Shown in pieces: positions 1 to 8,061 of a stretch of DNA of 64,000 nt; the first letter of the stretch is position 1, and each line of letters opens with the position of its first letter. This DNA is from Komagataeibacter nataicola (GTDB lineage Bacteria; Pseudomonadota; Alphaproteobacteria; Acetobacterales; Acetobacteraceae): positions 1 to 64,000 of the forward strand of contig NZ_NIRT01000012.1 of assembly GCF_003207795.1 (NCBI RefSeq), written 5' to 3'. A program made the position numbers and the translations under genes. The notes below the pieces were generated by a model that saw only the letters and a program-made list of their open reading frames with translations, was not told the origin of the DNA and did no database searches.

Positions 1-132
1 CCGCAGTTCCTCCGCAAGCTGCTTGAGCTGCTCGACCGAGAGGTTGCGCATGTCGTGCGGCCACTGCACCCGGTCAAGCTGGGCGTAGCGCCCAAGGGTG
101 GGGATGGTGGAGGACGTGTTGCTCTCGCTCAT
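1..132 (-). CDS. dxs: 1-deoxy-D-xylulose-5-phosphate synthase, N-terminal fragment
   Basis: Only the first 44 codons are inside the window; the gene runs off the left edge. The enzyme is a thiamine-diphosphate transketolase-like synthase that condenses pyruvate and glyceraldehyde 3-phosphate in the first step of the MEP isoprenoid pathway. The visible N-terminus contains LDRVQWPHDMRNLS followed by EQLKQLAEELR, which is the typical opening of Dxs. The ATG lies 5 bp downstream of the ispA stop, so it is the third gene of an xseB-ispA-dxs operon, an order common in proteobacteria. The ThDP-binding region is not visible, so identity rests on the N-terminus and the context. Confidence 0.9.
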   Translation of the reverse strand, partial: MSESNTSSTIPTLGRYAQLDRVQWPHDMRNLSVEQLKQLAEELR

Positions 133-137
133 GTCGA

Positions 138-1082
138 TCAGTTCCTGCGCTCGACCACGTAATGCACCAGGTCGCGCAGGCGATCCGCCTCGGGCCCGAA
201 GATGTCGATATGGGATTCGGCCTGCTCGGCCACGCGCCGCGCCTCACGCGCGGCGCCCTCCACGCCCAGCAGGGCGACATAGGTGGACTTGCCAGCCGCT
301 TCGTCCTTGCCTGCGGTCTTGCCGAGTTCCTCGGCGCTGGCGGTGGCGTCGAGCACGTCATCGGCAATCTGGAAAGCGGCGCCAAGGTCACGGCCATAGG
401 CCGAGATGCGCCTGCGCACGTCATCGTTGGCCTGGCCAAGGATGGCCCCGGCCTCGGCGGCGTAACGGATCAGGCAGCCGGTTTTCAGCGCATGCAGGCG
501 CGCGACTTCCTCAAGCGAAAGGGCGCGGCCTTCGCCTTCCATGTCGATCATCTGGCCGCCCACCATGCCGGCCGCGCCCGAGGCGTCGGCCAGCGCGCGC
601 ACGAGGTTGATGCGCACTTCGGCTGAGGCATGCGTCAGCGGATTGGCCAGTATGTCGAACGACATGGTCTGCAGCGCATCACCGGCGAGGATGGCGGTGG
701 CCTCATCGAACTTGCGGTGGGTGGAAGGCTGGCCCCGGCGCAGGTCGTCATCATCCATGGCGGGCAGGTCGTCATGCACCAGGGAGTAGGCATGCAGCAT
801 CTCGACCGAGGCCGCGACACGGTCTGCCGCCTCGGCGCCGGTTTTGAACAGACTGGCCACTTCGGCCACCAGGTAGCCGCGCAGGCGCTTGCCGCCGCCC
901 AGGGTGGCATAGCGCATGGCATCGATCAGGCGGGCCTCGCCGCCTTCCACACGCGGGAGGAGGCGGTCGATCATCGTCTCGATGGCGCTGGCGCGCGCGG
1001 ACATGGATGCACGCAGACGGACCATGCGATCCGTTCCGTCTGTTTGGGACGAGGGTGCTGTTGTTTGGCTCATCTGGTGCAT
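138..1082 (-). CDS. ispA: Farnesyl diphosphate synthase (polyprenyl synthetase)
   Basis: A trans-prenyltransferase of about 314 residues that builds farnesyl diphosphate from IPP and DMAPP or GPP, feeding ubiquinone, undecaprenyl phosphate and hopanoid synthesis. Both Asp-rich motifs are present: the first in LVHDDLPAMDDDDLRRG and the second in QIADDVLD. Length matches the family. I chose the ATG at 1080-1082 because it overlaps the xseB stop as TGATG, which suggests translational coupling; a TTG one codon upstream and an ATG three codons downstream are alternatives. It lies between xseB and dxs in one operon. Confidence 0.95.
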   Translation of the reverse strand: MHQMSQTTAPSSQTDGTDRMVRLRASMSARASAIETMIDRLLPRVEGGEARLIDAMRYATLGGGKRLRGYLVAEVASLFKTGAEAADRVAASVEMLHAYSLVHDDLPAMDDDDLRRGQPSTHRKFDEATAILAGDALQTMSFDILANPLTHASAEVRINLVRALADASGAAGMVGGQMIDMEGEGRALSLEEVARLHALKTGCLIRYAAEAGAILGQANDDVRRRISAYGRDLGAAFQIADDVLDATASAEELGKTAGKDEAAGKSTYVALLGVEGAAREARRVAEQAESHIDIFGPEADRLRDLVHYVVERRN

Positions 1083-1312
1083 CAATCCATTGGTTTCGTT
1101 TCCAGCGCGCCATCGGCACGCTGGACAATCGCCTGAACGCGGGCCTCGGCCTCGTCCAGTTTCTTCTGACAGTACTGTCGCAGGGCGGCGCCACGCTCAT
1201 AGGCGGTGATCGCGTCTTCCAGCCGCAGCTGGCCGACCTCAAGCTGGCGCACGATGGCTTCAAGTTCGGCCAGAGCCTCCTCGAAGGAAAGGTTGGTCAG
1301 GTCATCGGTCAT
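1082..1312 (-). CDS. xseB: Exodeoxyribonuclease VII small subunit
   Basis: A 76-residue protein matching XseB, the small subunit that binds XseA to form exonuclease VII, which degrades single-stranded DNA from both ends. The N-terminal LSFEEALAELEAIVRQLEVG and the following helical stretch ending in ARVQAIVQ are diagnostic for the family, and the length is normal. It is the first gene of the xseB-ispA-dxs group, with its TGA overlapping the ispA start. The large subunit gene xseA is not in this window. Confidence 0.95.
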   Translation of the reverse strand: MTDDLTNLSFEEALAELEAIVRQLEVGQLRLEDAITAYERGAALRQYCQKKLDEAEARVQAIVQRADGALETKPMD

Positions 1313-1412
1313 GTGGGCGCGGCACTTCCTGAAATAACGGGGCTGGCGGAGGCATTACATCCTTGAAGGCCCTCCTGCCAAGGGGACAACGTGTTTTACG
1401 GTATTTTGGAGT

Positions 1413-1679
1413 CTATGCCGAGGCCGGTGGCGTGGCGGGAGCGGGTGTGGCGTCGGGCCTGCGGCGGATGACGAAGGAAAGCGTGCCGCCTTCCTCGCCA
1501 AAAGCGATGAGGGCATGGCCCGTTTCACGGCAGAAAGCCTGGAAATCCGCAACCGAGGCCCGGTCGGTCGCGATGACGCGCAGCCGCGCGCCGGGGGGCA
1601 GGCCGCGCAGCATGCGGTTGGCCTTGAGCACGGGCAGGGGGCAGGTGAGGCCGCGCGCGTCTAGCAGGATTTCACTCAT
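1413..1679 (-). CDS. TusA-family sulfurtransferase / SirA-like protein
   Basis: An 88-residue protein with the CPxP signature of the TusA/YedF/SirA family near residue 13 (LTCPLPVLKANR); the cysteine carries a persulfide in characterised members, which relay sulfur to tRNA thiolation or molybdenum cofactor synthesis. The last dozen residues are an Ala/Pro-rich tail outside the fold. It stands alone on the minus strand, about 100 bp downstream of xseB's 5' end, and diverges from the ROK kinase gene. The exact sulfur acceptor cannot be read from the sequence. Confidence 0.85.
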   Translation of the reverse strand: MSEILLDARGLTCPLPVLKANRMLRGLPPGARLRVIATDRASVADFQAFCRETGHALIAFGEEGGTLSFVIRRRPDATPAPATPPASA

Positions 1680-1802
1680 GGGTGGCCATGCCTCCTTGGT
1701 GGTTGGCAGCTATGCCCTTGCATCAGGGTTTGATGTTGCGTGCAGGTACGATCATAAAAGCAAATGCGCCACTGATAAAACATGATGAAAGAAAGACTCC
1801 GG

Positions 1803-2711
1803 ATGGCCGAGTATCGTATTGGAATTGATTTTGGTGGAACCAAGATCGAAATAACCGCCCTTGGCATGGATGGCGCCGAGCTGCTGCGCCGCCGCATTGC
1901 CAATCCTGGCAACTACCCTGCGGCCATCGAGGCCATGTGCGACCTGATCCGGGGCGTTGACCAGGAACTCGGGGGGACCGGCACGGTTGGAATCGGCATT
2001 CCCGGCTCCATCAGCCCCGATACGGGCGTAATCAAGAACGCCAATGCCACGTGGCTCAATAACCAGCCCCTGATCGTGGACATGACGGCAGCCCTCGGGC
2101 GTGACGTGCGCGTCGAGAACGATGCGAACTGCTTCGCGTTGTCGGAGGCGATTGATGGCGCGGGGGCGGGTCATCACAGCGTGTTTGGCGTAATTATTGG
2201 CACCGGCATGGGCGCTGGCATCGTGGTCGACCAGAAACTGCTGATCGGCCATAACCACATTGCGGGTGAATGGGGGCATGTGCCGCTGCCGTGGCCGCGC
2301 ATTGAGGAATTTCCCATGCCCAAATGCTTCTGCGGCAATGAAGGGTGCATGGAGCGCTTTCTCAGCGGCTCGGCGCTGGCGCAGGACTGGAAAGGTCCCG
2401 GCCACCGCAGCGCCGCCCATATCGAGCAGGAAGCCGAGGCAGGCGACCTGACCGCCATCGGCGCGCTCGACCGCTACATGGACCGCATGGCCCGCGCCTG
2501 CGCCATGGCCATCAACTTCATGGACCCCGACATCATCGTGCTTGGCGGCGGCGTGTCGAACCTTGATTCGATCTATGAGCGCGTGCCCCGCCTCATGCGC
2601 CGCTATGTCATCACCCCCAACTGCACCACGCCAATCGTGCGCAACCAGCATGGCGACAGCTCGGGCGTGCGGGGCGCCGCATGGCTGTGGGATGATCACC
2701 ACGCGGCATGA
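1803..2711 (+). CDS. ROK-family sugar kinase, probable fructokinase
   Basis: A cytoplasmic ATP-dependent hexose kinase of the ROK family. The N-terminal phosphate-binding motif is IGIDFGGTKIE, the catalytic Asp lies in the VENDANCF segment, and the ROK zinc site is seen in GHNHIAGEWGH plus CFCGNEGCME. The closest family I recognise is Mak-type fructokinase, whose E. coli member has about the same length as this 302-residue product. I chose the ATG at 1803 because a GAAAGA stretch precedes it and the product then begins like Mak; two in-frame ATGs at 1782 and 1785 lack a ribosome site. Substrate (fructose rather than glucose or ManNAc) is inferred. Confidence 0.85.
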   Translation: MAEYRIGIDFGGTKIEITALGMDGAELLRRRIANPGNYPAAIEAMCDLIRGVDQELGGTGTVGIGIPGSISPDTGVIKNANATWLNNQPLIVDMTAALGRDVRVENDANCFALSEAIDGAGAGHHSVFGVIIGTGMGAGIVVDQKLLIGHNHIAGEWGHVPLPWPRIEEFPMPKCFCGNEGCMERFLSGSALAQDWKGPGHRSAAHIEQEAEAGDLTAIGALDRYMDRMARACAMAINFMDPDIIVLGGGVSNLDSIYERVPRLMRRYVITPNCTTPIVRNQHGDSSGVRGAAWLWDDHHAA

Positions 2712-2734
2712 CGGCCCGAAGGGGGAGGGTGGTT

Positions 2735-3502
2735 TCAGTCTTCCCCTTCACCATCAGGGCCACGAAAGCCCGTGGCCACCACGTAAAGCTCGCTGGATTC
2801 CTTGCGGCTCGCCGGCGGCTTGGCGTGGCGCACCTGCGTGAACTGGCGCTTGAGTTCAGCCAGCATCTGCTTTTCCGACCCGCCCTGGAACACCTTGGCC
2901 ACGAACGCGCCGCCGGGGGCGAGAATGCGCGTTGCGAAATCCAGCGCCAGTTCGGCCAGGCCGATGATGCGCAGGTGATCGGTCGGCGCATGACCCGTGG
3001 TGTTGGGCGCCATGTCGGACATGACCACGTCGGCCCGCCCGCCCAGCAGTTCCGTCAGGCGGTCTGGCATGTCGGGGTCGTTGAAATCCCCTTCGATGAT
3101 GGTGGCGCCCGGCACGGGATCGACGGGCAGCAGGTCCACGCCCACCACCTCGGCAGCGCCCCGCTTGACCGCGACCTGCGTCCAGCCGCCCGGCGCCGCG
3201 CCAAGATCAACGATGCGCGTGCCCGGCGTGATGAGGTGAAAACGGTCATCAAGTTCGATCAGCTTGAAGGCGGCGCGCGAGCGCCAGCCCTGCTTCTGGG
3301 CGGCCTGCACGTAGGGGTCGTTGAGCTGGCGCTGGAGCCAGCGGTGCTGGGCGGTGGTGCGCCCGCGTGCCTTCTTTACGGTTACGGTCTTGGTGCGGTT
3401 GGTCTGGGCGGCCTGCCCGTCGGCCGCGCTGTTGCCCGTGCCGGGGGTGAGACTGCTGGTACGGGCCTTGCCGGGAATGCGGGTGGTGGAACGCTGCTTC
3501 AT
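2735..3502 (-). CDS. rlmE: 23S rRNA (uridine2552-2'-O)-methyltransferase
   Basis: An RrmJ/FtsJ-type 2'-O-methyltransferase acting on U2552 of 23S rRNA in the 50S subunit. The SAM motif is IVDLGAAPGGW, and the K-D-K-E tetrad is visible as RAAFKL, VMSDMAPN, VAKVFQGG and SSELYVV. The protein is 255 residues, with roughly 45 basic and Ser/Thr-rich residues ahead of the fold, an extension common in alphaproteobacteria. It follows the Ppx/GppA gene by 12 bp on the same strand; the two are often adjacent in alphaproteobacteria. Confidence 0.95.
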   Translation of the reverse strand: MKQRSTTRIPGKARTSSLTPGTGNSAADGQAAQTNRTKTVTVKKARGRTTAQHRWLQRQLNDPYVQAAQKQGWRSRAAFKLIELDDRFHLITPGTRIVDLGAAPGGWTQVAVKRGAAEVVGVDLLPVDPVPGATIIEGDFNDPDMPDRLTELLGGRADVVMSDMAPNTTGHAPTDHLRIIGLAELALDFATRILAPGGAFVAKVFQGGSEKQMLAELKRQFTQVRHAKPPASRKESSELYVVATGFRGPDGEGED

Positions 3503-3514
3503 GACGGGACGCGG

Positions 3515-4645
3515 TCAGGAACTGACCTGGTGCTCCAAACGATTGTACAGGGAAAAGGAAGGCGGCGCGGTGGCTGGGGCCGCCTGTCGCCTGCGGTCGC
3601 CAATCATGCGTAAAAGCAGGCCGTCGCGCAATCCCCGGTCGGCCACGGTAACTTCCGGCATGGGCCATGTGGTGACGATGGCCTCGAATATGGCGCAGCC
3701 CGGCAGGATGTAGCGTGCGCGCTCCGCCCCGATGACGGGGTTGCGCACCATCCCCTCGAGCCCGCCCGCGCGCAGGGTGTCGATCATGCTCAGGGCGCGG
3801 GGCACGGACAGGGCGGAGCCATCAATGCCGCTACGGTCATAACGGTCCTGGCCCAGGGCGAGGCTGGCCAGCGTGGTCACGGTGCCGCTGGTGCCCAGCA
3901 GCATGACATTCTGGCGCGCGATCTCACGTGCGATGCAGTGCACGTCGTCAAAGCCGCGCAGCACGTCGCTGATTTCGGATACGACGCCGTGGTAGCCTCG
4001 ATCGGTAAAGATATCGGCGCCATGGCGCTCGGCCAGGGTCATGATTCCCACCGGCAGGCTGACATAGCCCGACAGGTCATGCCGCCTGGCCTCGCGGTCG
4101 ATGCGCGCCCAGGCGATCTCGGTCGAGCCGCCGCCAATATCGAACAAGAGCCCCCGACTGGTGCCCGCCCGGCCGCCCTGCAGCAGGGAGGTGCAGGCCG
4201 CCAGCGCCAGTTCGGCTTCCTCCCGCGCGGAAATGACGGATATGTCGAGCCCGGTCTCATGCAGCACGCGACCTATGAATTCCATGCCATTGGCCGCTTG
4301 CCTGCATGCCTCGGTGGCGATGGCGCGGTGGCCGTGCAGGTCATACAGCCCCATGCGCGCCACGCAGGACTGAAGGGCGGCAAGCGTGCGCTCCATGGCG
4401 GCATCGGCCAGTTGGCCGGAATGGTGCAGCCCCTCGCCAAGGCGCACGGCGCGGCTGAAACTGTCGATCACGCGCAGGCCGTGCTCGCCCGCGCGGGCAA
4501 TGAGCAGGCGGCAGTTATGGGTGCCAAGGTCAATGGCGGCATAAAGCGGCGCGCGCATGAAGCGGCGGTGCATGGCGGGCGGGCGGGGCGCAATCCCGGC
4601 CGGCTGGCGTATCTTTGCACTAAGCGGCTGCTGGACCATGTTCAT
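3515..4645 (-). CDS. Ppx/GppA-family phosphatase (exopolyphosphatase-like)
   Basis: A member of the ASKHA-fold Ppx/GppA family, which hydrolyses polyphosphate or pppGpp. Phosphate-binding loops are seen in AAIDLGTHNCRLLIA and LLFDIGGGSTEIAW. At about 376 residues it has the two actin-like domains but not the C-terminal HD-like region of the longer E. coli enzymes. The N-terminus may be shorter, because internal ATGs lie nearer the conserved fold, but none has a clear ribosome site. It is upstream of rlmE in a two-gene unit. Whether polyphosphate or pppGpp is preferred cannot be told. Confidence 0.88.
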   Translation of the reverse strand: MNMVQQPLSAKIRQPAGIAPRPPAMHRRFMRAPLYAAIDLGTHNCRLLIARAGEHGLRVIDSFSRAVRLGEGLHHSGQLADAAMERTLAALQSCVARMGLYDLHGHRAIATEACRQAANGMEFIGRVLHETGLDISVISAREEAELALAACTSLLQGGRAGTSRGLLFDIGGGSTEIAWARIDREARRHDLSGYVSLPVGIMTLAERHGADIFTDRGYHGVVSEISDVLRGFDDVHCIAREIARQNVMLLGTSGTVTTLASLALGQDRYDRSGIDGSALSVPRALSMIDTLRAGGLEGMVRNPVIGAERARYILPGCAIFEAIVTTWPMPEVTVADRGLRDGLLLRMIGDRRRQAAPATAPPSFSLYNRLEHQVSS

Positions 4646-4813
4646 CCCAAACCCGTTTGACGGCCAAGGTATTACCTATTGTGTTGAGTGTTCTGCACAA
4701 AACGCAAGACAAAAGAGAAAAGTTTATAAAAATGCGCAGCAGGGGGTTGCACCCCCCGGAGCAGGCGGGTATATGCCTGATCACCGCAGCGCATCGCGCC
4801 GCTCTCTCCTTGC

Positions 4814-4887
4814 TGGGGGATAGTTTAGCGGTAGAACTACCGGCTCTGACCCGGTCAGCCCTGGTTCGAATCCAGGTCCCCCAGCCA
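4814..4887 (+). tRNA. tRNA-Gln, anticodon CUG
   Basis: A complete cloverleaf can be drawn. The acceptor stem TGGGGGA pairs with TCCCCCA, followed by discriminator G and an encoded CCA end at 4885-4887. The anticodon stem is ACCGG/CCGGT with loop CTCTGAC, giving anticodon CTG with T33 before it and A37 after it. The T arm is CCTGG-TTCGAAT-CCAGG. The predicted identity is glutamine. It stands alone between the Ppx/GppA gene and the AbrB-type gene. Confidence 0.96.
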
Positions 4888-5049
4888 TAATTTCCTTAAA
4901 AAATTGATTGTCAGTCACAGTCTGCTTCCGGCATGGCTGTGAAGCGTGATTCCGGCCGTAACGTCTGGCGTTGCCCTGCACGGACCGCGCGTGCGGAGGC
5001 ATGCGTGTCAACACGTTGGGAAGAGGCCTCGGCGTCCGTATGGATTGGG

Positions 5050-6153
5050 CTACCGTTCAACCCACCGGCTGAGCGTGCGGGCCAGAAACGGGCCGGTAAA
5101 CAGCACGAGCACAAAGCGCACGGTCTGCATGGCCATGACGAAGGGCATGTCAACGCCGGGCGTGGTGGCCGCGATGATGGCCACGGTGTCCTCGCCCCCC
5201 GGGCTGGTGGCCAGATAGGCGGTCAGCAGCGAGACGTGCTTGAAACGGGCGAGTGCGAGCGCCATTGCCCCGCAGCCTGCAATCATCAGCATGATGGCCA
5301 CGAATATATAAGGGAGCGCGCGTGCGGCGTAATGCAGCGTGGCGCGCGTAAAGCGCAGCCCGATGCCCCAGCCCAGCACGGCGTAACCGCTGGCAAGAAA
5401 CCATGGCGGCAGGTCGATCGACAGCAGGCCCGTATCCTGCAGCGCTGTTGCAAATATAAGTGGCAGCATGAGCGCGCCTGCTGAGAGTCGCAGCATATGG
5501 GCGAGACATACGCCCGCCACGATGACGGCAATCGTCTCGCCAAAGGCGTTCCATGATGCGGGCATCGTCCAGAACGCGCTCGCTGCATCAGCCGTGACCG
5601 GGGTTGTGCCGCGCGCCATGGTTGTGGCCGCTATGGCAACGGCGGCGGCACGGAAATACTGCATGAAGGCGACGAGCCGCATATCCGCGCCATAGGCCTG
5701 CGACATGAGGGTCATGATTGTGGCTGCGCCCGGCGAGGCGCCCCACAGGGCCGTGCTGCCGGGCAGAACCTTCCACCGCGCCAGGCAGAAGCCGATCAGG
5801 GTGCACAGAACGATCACGCACAGGACCCCGCCAAGGAAAAAAGGCCCCTCGCCAATCACCTTGGAGAAAATGCTGATCCGCAGGCTGCGGGCGATCATGC
5901 ACCCCACAATGCCCTGCGCCAGCAGGAAGGCGGGGCCAGGAATGGGGAGGTGGGCCTCATTGACCGCTAGCACCACGGCGGCGAACATCGGACCGATGAG
6001 GATGGCGGCGGGCAGGTGCATGGCATGCAGCGGAACGGTAAAGGCAACCGAGAGGGCAAGCAGGCAGCCCCACTTCAGGCTTATGTTGGCATTCCGGAAT
6101 GAAATACGTATGGCGGGAGCCGTGCGGGCAGGGGCGGGCGTTCTGTCTGGCAT
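5050..6153 (-). CDS. AbrB-family membrane protein (AmoA-like transporter)
   Basis: A polytopic inner-membrane protein of about 367 residues with roughly ten hydrophobic segments. The repeated signature of the family annotated as 'putative ammonia monooxygenase/AbrB duplication' is visible: WGASPGAATIMTLMSQAYGAD in the first half and YLATSPGGEDTVAIIAA followed by VDMPFVMAMQTVRF in the second. The old ammonia monooxygenase label is not supported by chemistry; a transport or regulatory membrane role is more likely. The start at 6153 removes a 13-residue polar extension; the choice is moderate. It is not obviously in an operon. Confidence 0.82.
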   Translation of the reverse strand: MPDRTPAPARTAPAIRISFRNANISLKWGCLLALSVAFTVPLHAMHLPAAILIGPMFAAVVLAVNEAHLPIPGPAFLLAQGIVGCMIARSLRISIFSKVIGEGPFFLGGVLCVIVLCTLIGFCLARWKVLPGSTALWGASPGAATIMTLMSQAYGADMRLVAFMQYFRAAAVAIAATTMARGTTPVTADAASAFWTMPASWNAFGETIAVIVAGVCLAHMLRLSAGALMLPLIFATALQDTGLLSIDLPPWFLASGYAVLGWGIGLRFTRATLHYAARALPYIFVAIMLMIAGCGAMALALARFKHVSLLTAYLATSPGGEDTVAIIAATTPGVDMPFVMAMQTVRFVLVLFTGPFLARTLSRWVER

Positions 6154-6353
6154 GGAATTTCTCGATCGGACGCAGGCGGGCATCAATGCCACGTTTTATC
6201 CTGCCCGGATACGGTTTCGCGGTGGTGCCGCCGCGAATGGCTGCTCATTCCATACGGAATGGCTTCATGGGGGATAGGGGCGGCAGGATGTCGCCGTGCG
6301 TGATCCGTGTCGGGGCCGGGCGGCGTGGTGCCGCCCGGGTCTTCAGGGGGTGT

Positions 6354-7082
6354 TCAGGCCGTAATGCCGCCATCGGTCGTCAGCGCCGAGCCGGTAATGA
6401 AGCTGGCCTGCGGGCTGGCAAGGAACGAGACCACGGTGGCGATGTCGCTCACCTGGCCGTATTCCTTGTGGCACATGAAGCTGCGCAGCAGGTCGGCAGC
6501 CGGCCCGGTGGCGGGGTTCATGTCGGTATCGATCGGGCCGGGCTGGACCACGTTGATGGTGATGCCGCGCGGGCCAAGGTCACGCGCCGCCCCGCGGGCG
6601 AACCCGTTCAGCGCCGCCTTGGAGGCCGAATAGAGCGAAATGCCGGGGAAGGGCGAGCGATCGGCAAAGGCCGAGCCGATCAGGATGATGCGGCCGCCCT
6701 TTGTCATGTGGCGCGAGGCCTCGATGGCCTCGATCATCACGGCGCGCACGTTCAGGCCCAGCACGGCATCGACCTGCGCGTCGGTCATCTCGCTCACGTC
6801 ACCATGGGGGTAGACGCCCGCATTGCACACCAGCGCGTCGATGCGGCCAAGGTCGCGCACCACGCGCTGTATGGCCGCGCGGTTGCCATTGCCTTCGCCA
6901 TCGCAGCAGATGGCCATGGCGCGGCGGCCCAGGGCGCGGATTTCGGCCACGGTTTCCTCGGCGGCCTTCTCGTTGCGGGCGTAGGAGATGGCAATGTCAT
7001 ACCCGTCCTTTGCCAGAGCCCTGGCAATGCCCGCGCCAATGCCGCGGCTGCCGCCGGTTACGTAGGCTACGCGTTGGGTCAT
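6354..7082 (-). CDS. Short-chain dehydrogenase/reductase (FabG-like)
   Basis: A classical SDR of 242 residues. It has the NAD(P)-binding TGGSRGIG motif at residues 10-17, the NAG motif in CNAGVYP, and the catalytic Ser137-Tyr151-Lys155 arrangement (YSASK). The ATG at 7080-7082 is preceded by a strong GGGAGG about 7 bases away, so the longer upstream reading frame is rejected. The C-terminus ends in the usual ITGSALTTDGG motif. The family includes 3-oxoacyl-ACP reductases and polyol or ketone reductases, which are numerous in acetic acid bacteria. The substrate cannot be assigned. Confidence 0.9.
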   Translation of the reverse strand: MTQRVAYVTGGSRGIGAGIARALAKDGYDIAISYARNEKAAEETVAEIRALGRRAMAICCDGEGNGNRAAIQRVVRDLGRIDALVCNAGVYPHGDVSEMTDAQVDAVLGLNVRAVMIEAIEASRHMTKGGRIILIGSAFADRSPFPGISLYSASKAALNGFARGAARDLGPRGITINVVQPGPIDTDMNPATGPAADLLRSFMCHKEYGQVSDIATVVSFLASPQASFITGSALTTDGGITA

Positions 7083-7170
7083 TTTGTTTTTCCTCCCGGT
7101 TATTATGGTGCTTTTTCCTCCTACAGCATGGAGCGGACAGGGGAAAGGACGGCTCAGGCCATCAAGGGGG

Positions 7171-7199
7171 TTGATCGGGCCTGCCAGGTTGTCTATAGC
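7171..7199 (+). promoter_or_regulatory. Candidate sigma-70 promoter of rpmI-rplT
   Basis: TTGATC and TATAGC are separated by exactly 17 bases about 100 bases upstream of rpmI. Both hexamers resemble the -35 and -10 consensus. It would give a leader of roughly 95 nucleotides. No infC gene lies upstream, so the ribosomal protein pair needs its own promoter here. The assignment is by eye only. Confidence 0.4.
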
Positions 7200-7301
7200 C
7201 TGCCTGTTCGCGCGTCCGGGCCTGTAGGGCATGCCCGGCCGCAATGGCGTTCCTGCCTGTAACAGGGCGGGGCGCAGCCTTTAAACCTTAAGGAGAAGCA
7301 A

Positions 7302-7505
7302 ATGCCCAAGATGAAGACCAAGTCTTCGGTCAAGAAGCGGTTCAAGATCACCGCCACCGGCAAGGTGCTGGCAGGGCCCGGCAACAAGCGCCACGGCCTG
7401 ATCAACCGCTCGCAGAAGATGAAGCGCACGAACCGTGGTTCGCAGGTGCTGACGGAAATGGATGGCCGCACTGTAAAGCAGTGGGCCCCCTACGGCCTGG
7501 CATAA
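7302..7505 (+). CDS. rpmI: 50S ribosomal protein L35
   Basis: A 67-residue basic protein beginning [17 protein letters not shown] with [14 protein letters not shown] in the middle, the pattern of bacterial L35. It is a component of the large ribosomal subunit. A strong AAGGAGAAG ribosome site precedes the ATG. rplT follows after 14 bp, the near-universal rpmI-rplT order, but infC, commonly the first gene of this operon, is not upstream. Confidence 0.98.
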   Translation: MPKMKTKSSVKKRFKITATGKVLAGPGNKRHGLINRSQKMKRTNRGSQVLTEMDGRTVKQWAPYGLA

Positions 7506-7519
7506 GGAGCACCTGAGAT

Positions 7520-7876
7520 ATGGCACGTGTGAAACGCGGCGTAACGACGCTCGCCCGTCACAAGAAGGTTCTGGCAGCTTCCAAGGGCTTCCGGGGTCGT
7601 TCCTCCACCAATTACCGCATCGCGCTGGAACGTCTGGAAAAGTCGCTTCAGTATGCGTATCGCGATCGCCGCAACAAGAAGCGTGAGTTCCGCGCCCTGT
7701 GGATCCAGCGTATCAACGCTGCGGTGCGCGAGCATGGCCTGACCTACAGCCGCTTCATCAACGGCCTGGACAAGGCTGGCATCGAGATCGACCGCAAGGT
7801 TCTCGCCGCCATCGCCTATGACGACGCGGCAACCTTTGCCGAGATTGTGAAGAAGGCGCAGGCCGCTCTGGCCTGA
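7520..7876 (+). CDS. rplT: 50S ribosomal protein L20
   Basis: A 118-residue protein beginning [18 protein letters not shown] and containing [14 protein letters not shown], typical of L20, which binds 23S rRNA early in 50S assembly and in some bacteria represses its own operon. It is the second gene of the rpmI-rplT pair and is followed by a hairpin terminator at 7911-7946. Length is as expected. Confidence 0.98.
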   Translation: MARVKRGVTTLARHKKVLAASKGFRGRSSTNYRIALERLEKSLQYAYRDRRNKKREFRALWIQRINAAVREHGLTYSRFINGLDKAGIEIDRKVLAAIAYDDAATFAEIVKKAQAALA

Positions 7877-7910
7877 TCCCTGTTTCCGCCCGCGTGGCGA
7901 CAGGTCCACG

Positions 7911-7946
7911 AAACGGGTCGTCCGCAGGGGCGGCCCGTTTTGTTTT
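7911..7946 (+). terminator. Intrinsic terminator after rplT
   Basis: AAACGGGTCGTCC (7911-7923) pairs with GGGCGGCCCGTTT (7928-7940) across a GCAG loop, allowing two G-T pairs, and TGTTTT follows. It lies 35 bp after the rplT stop and ahead of pheS, so it likely ends the ribosomal protein transcript. Confidence 0.75.
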
Positions 7947-8061
7947 ATACGATGCCCGCACCCTGCCGCCGTGGCGGTTGCGGGCGCAAACACGCGCCGG
8001 GTCTGGTGGCCAGACTGATGCCCTTGCCAGCCCGCCCGATTGAGAGCCTGTGCGAGGTGCT

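Noticed and set aside
4742-4756. Hairpin GGGGGT-TGC-ACCCCC upstream of the tRNA gene
   Set aside because: It is short, has no T run and lies upstream of both flanking genes' starts, so no function can be argued.
7083-7301. Search for infC upstream of rpmI
   Set aside because: The usual infC-rpmI-rplT order is not present; the upstream gene is a minus-strand dehydrogenase.
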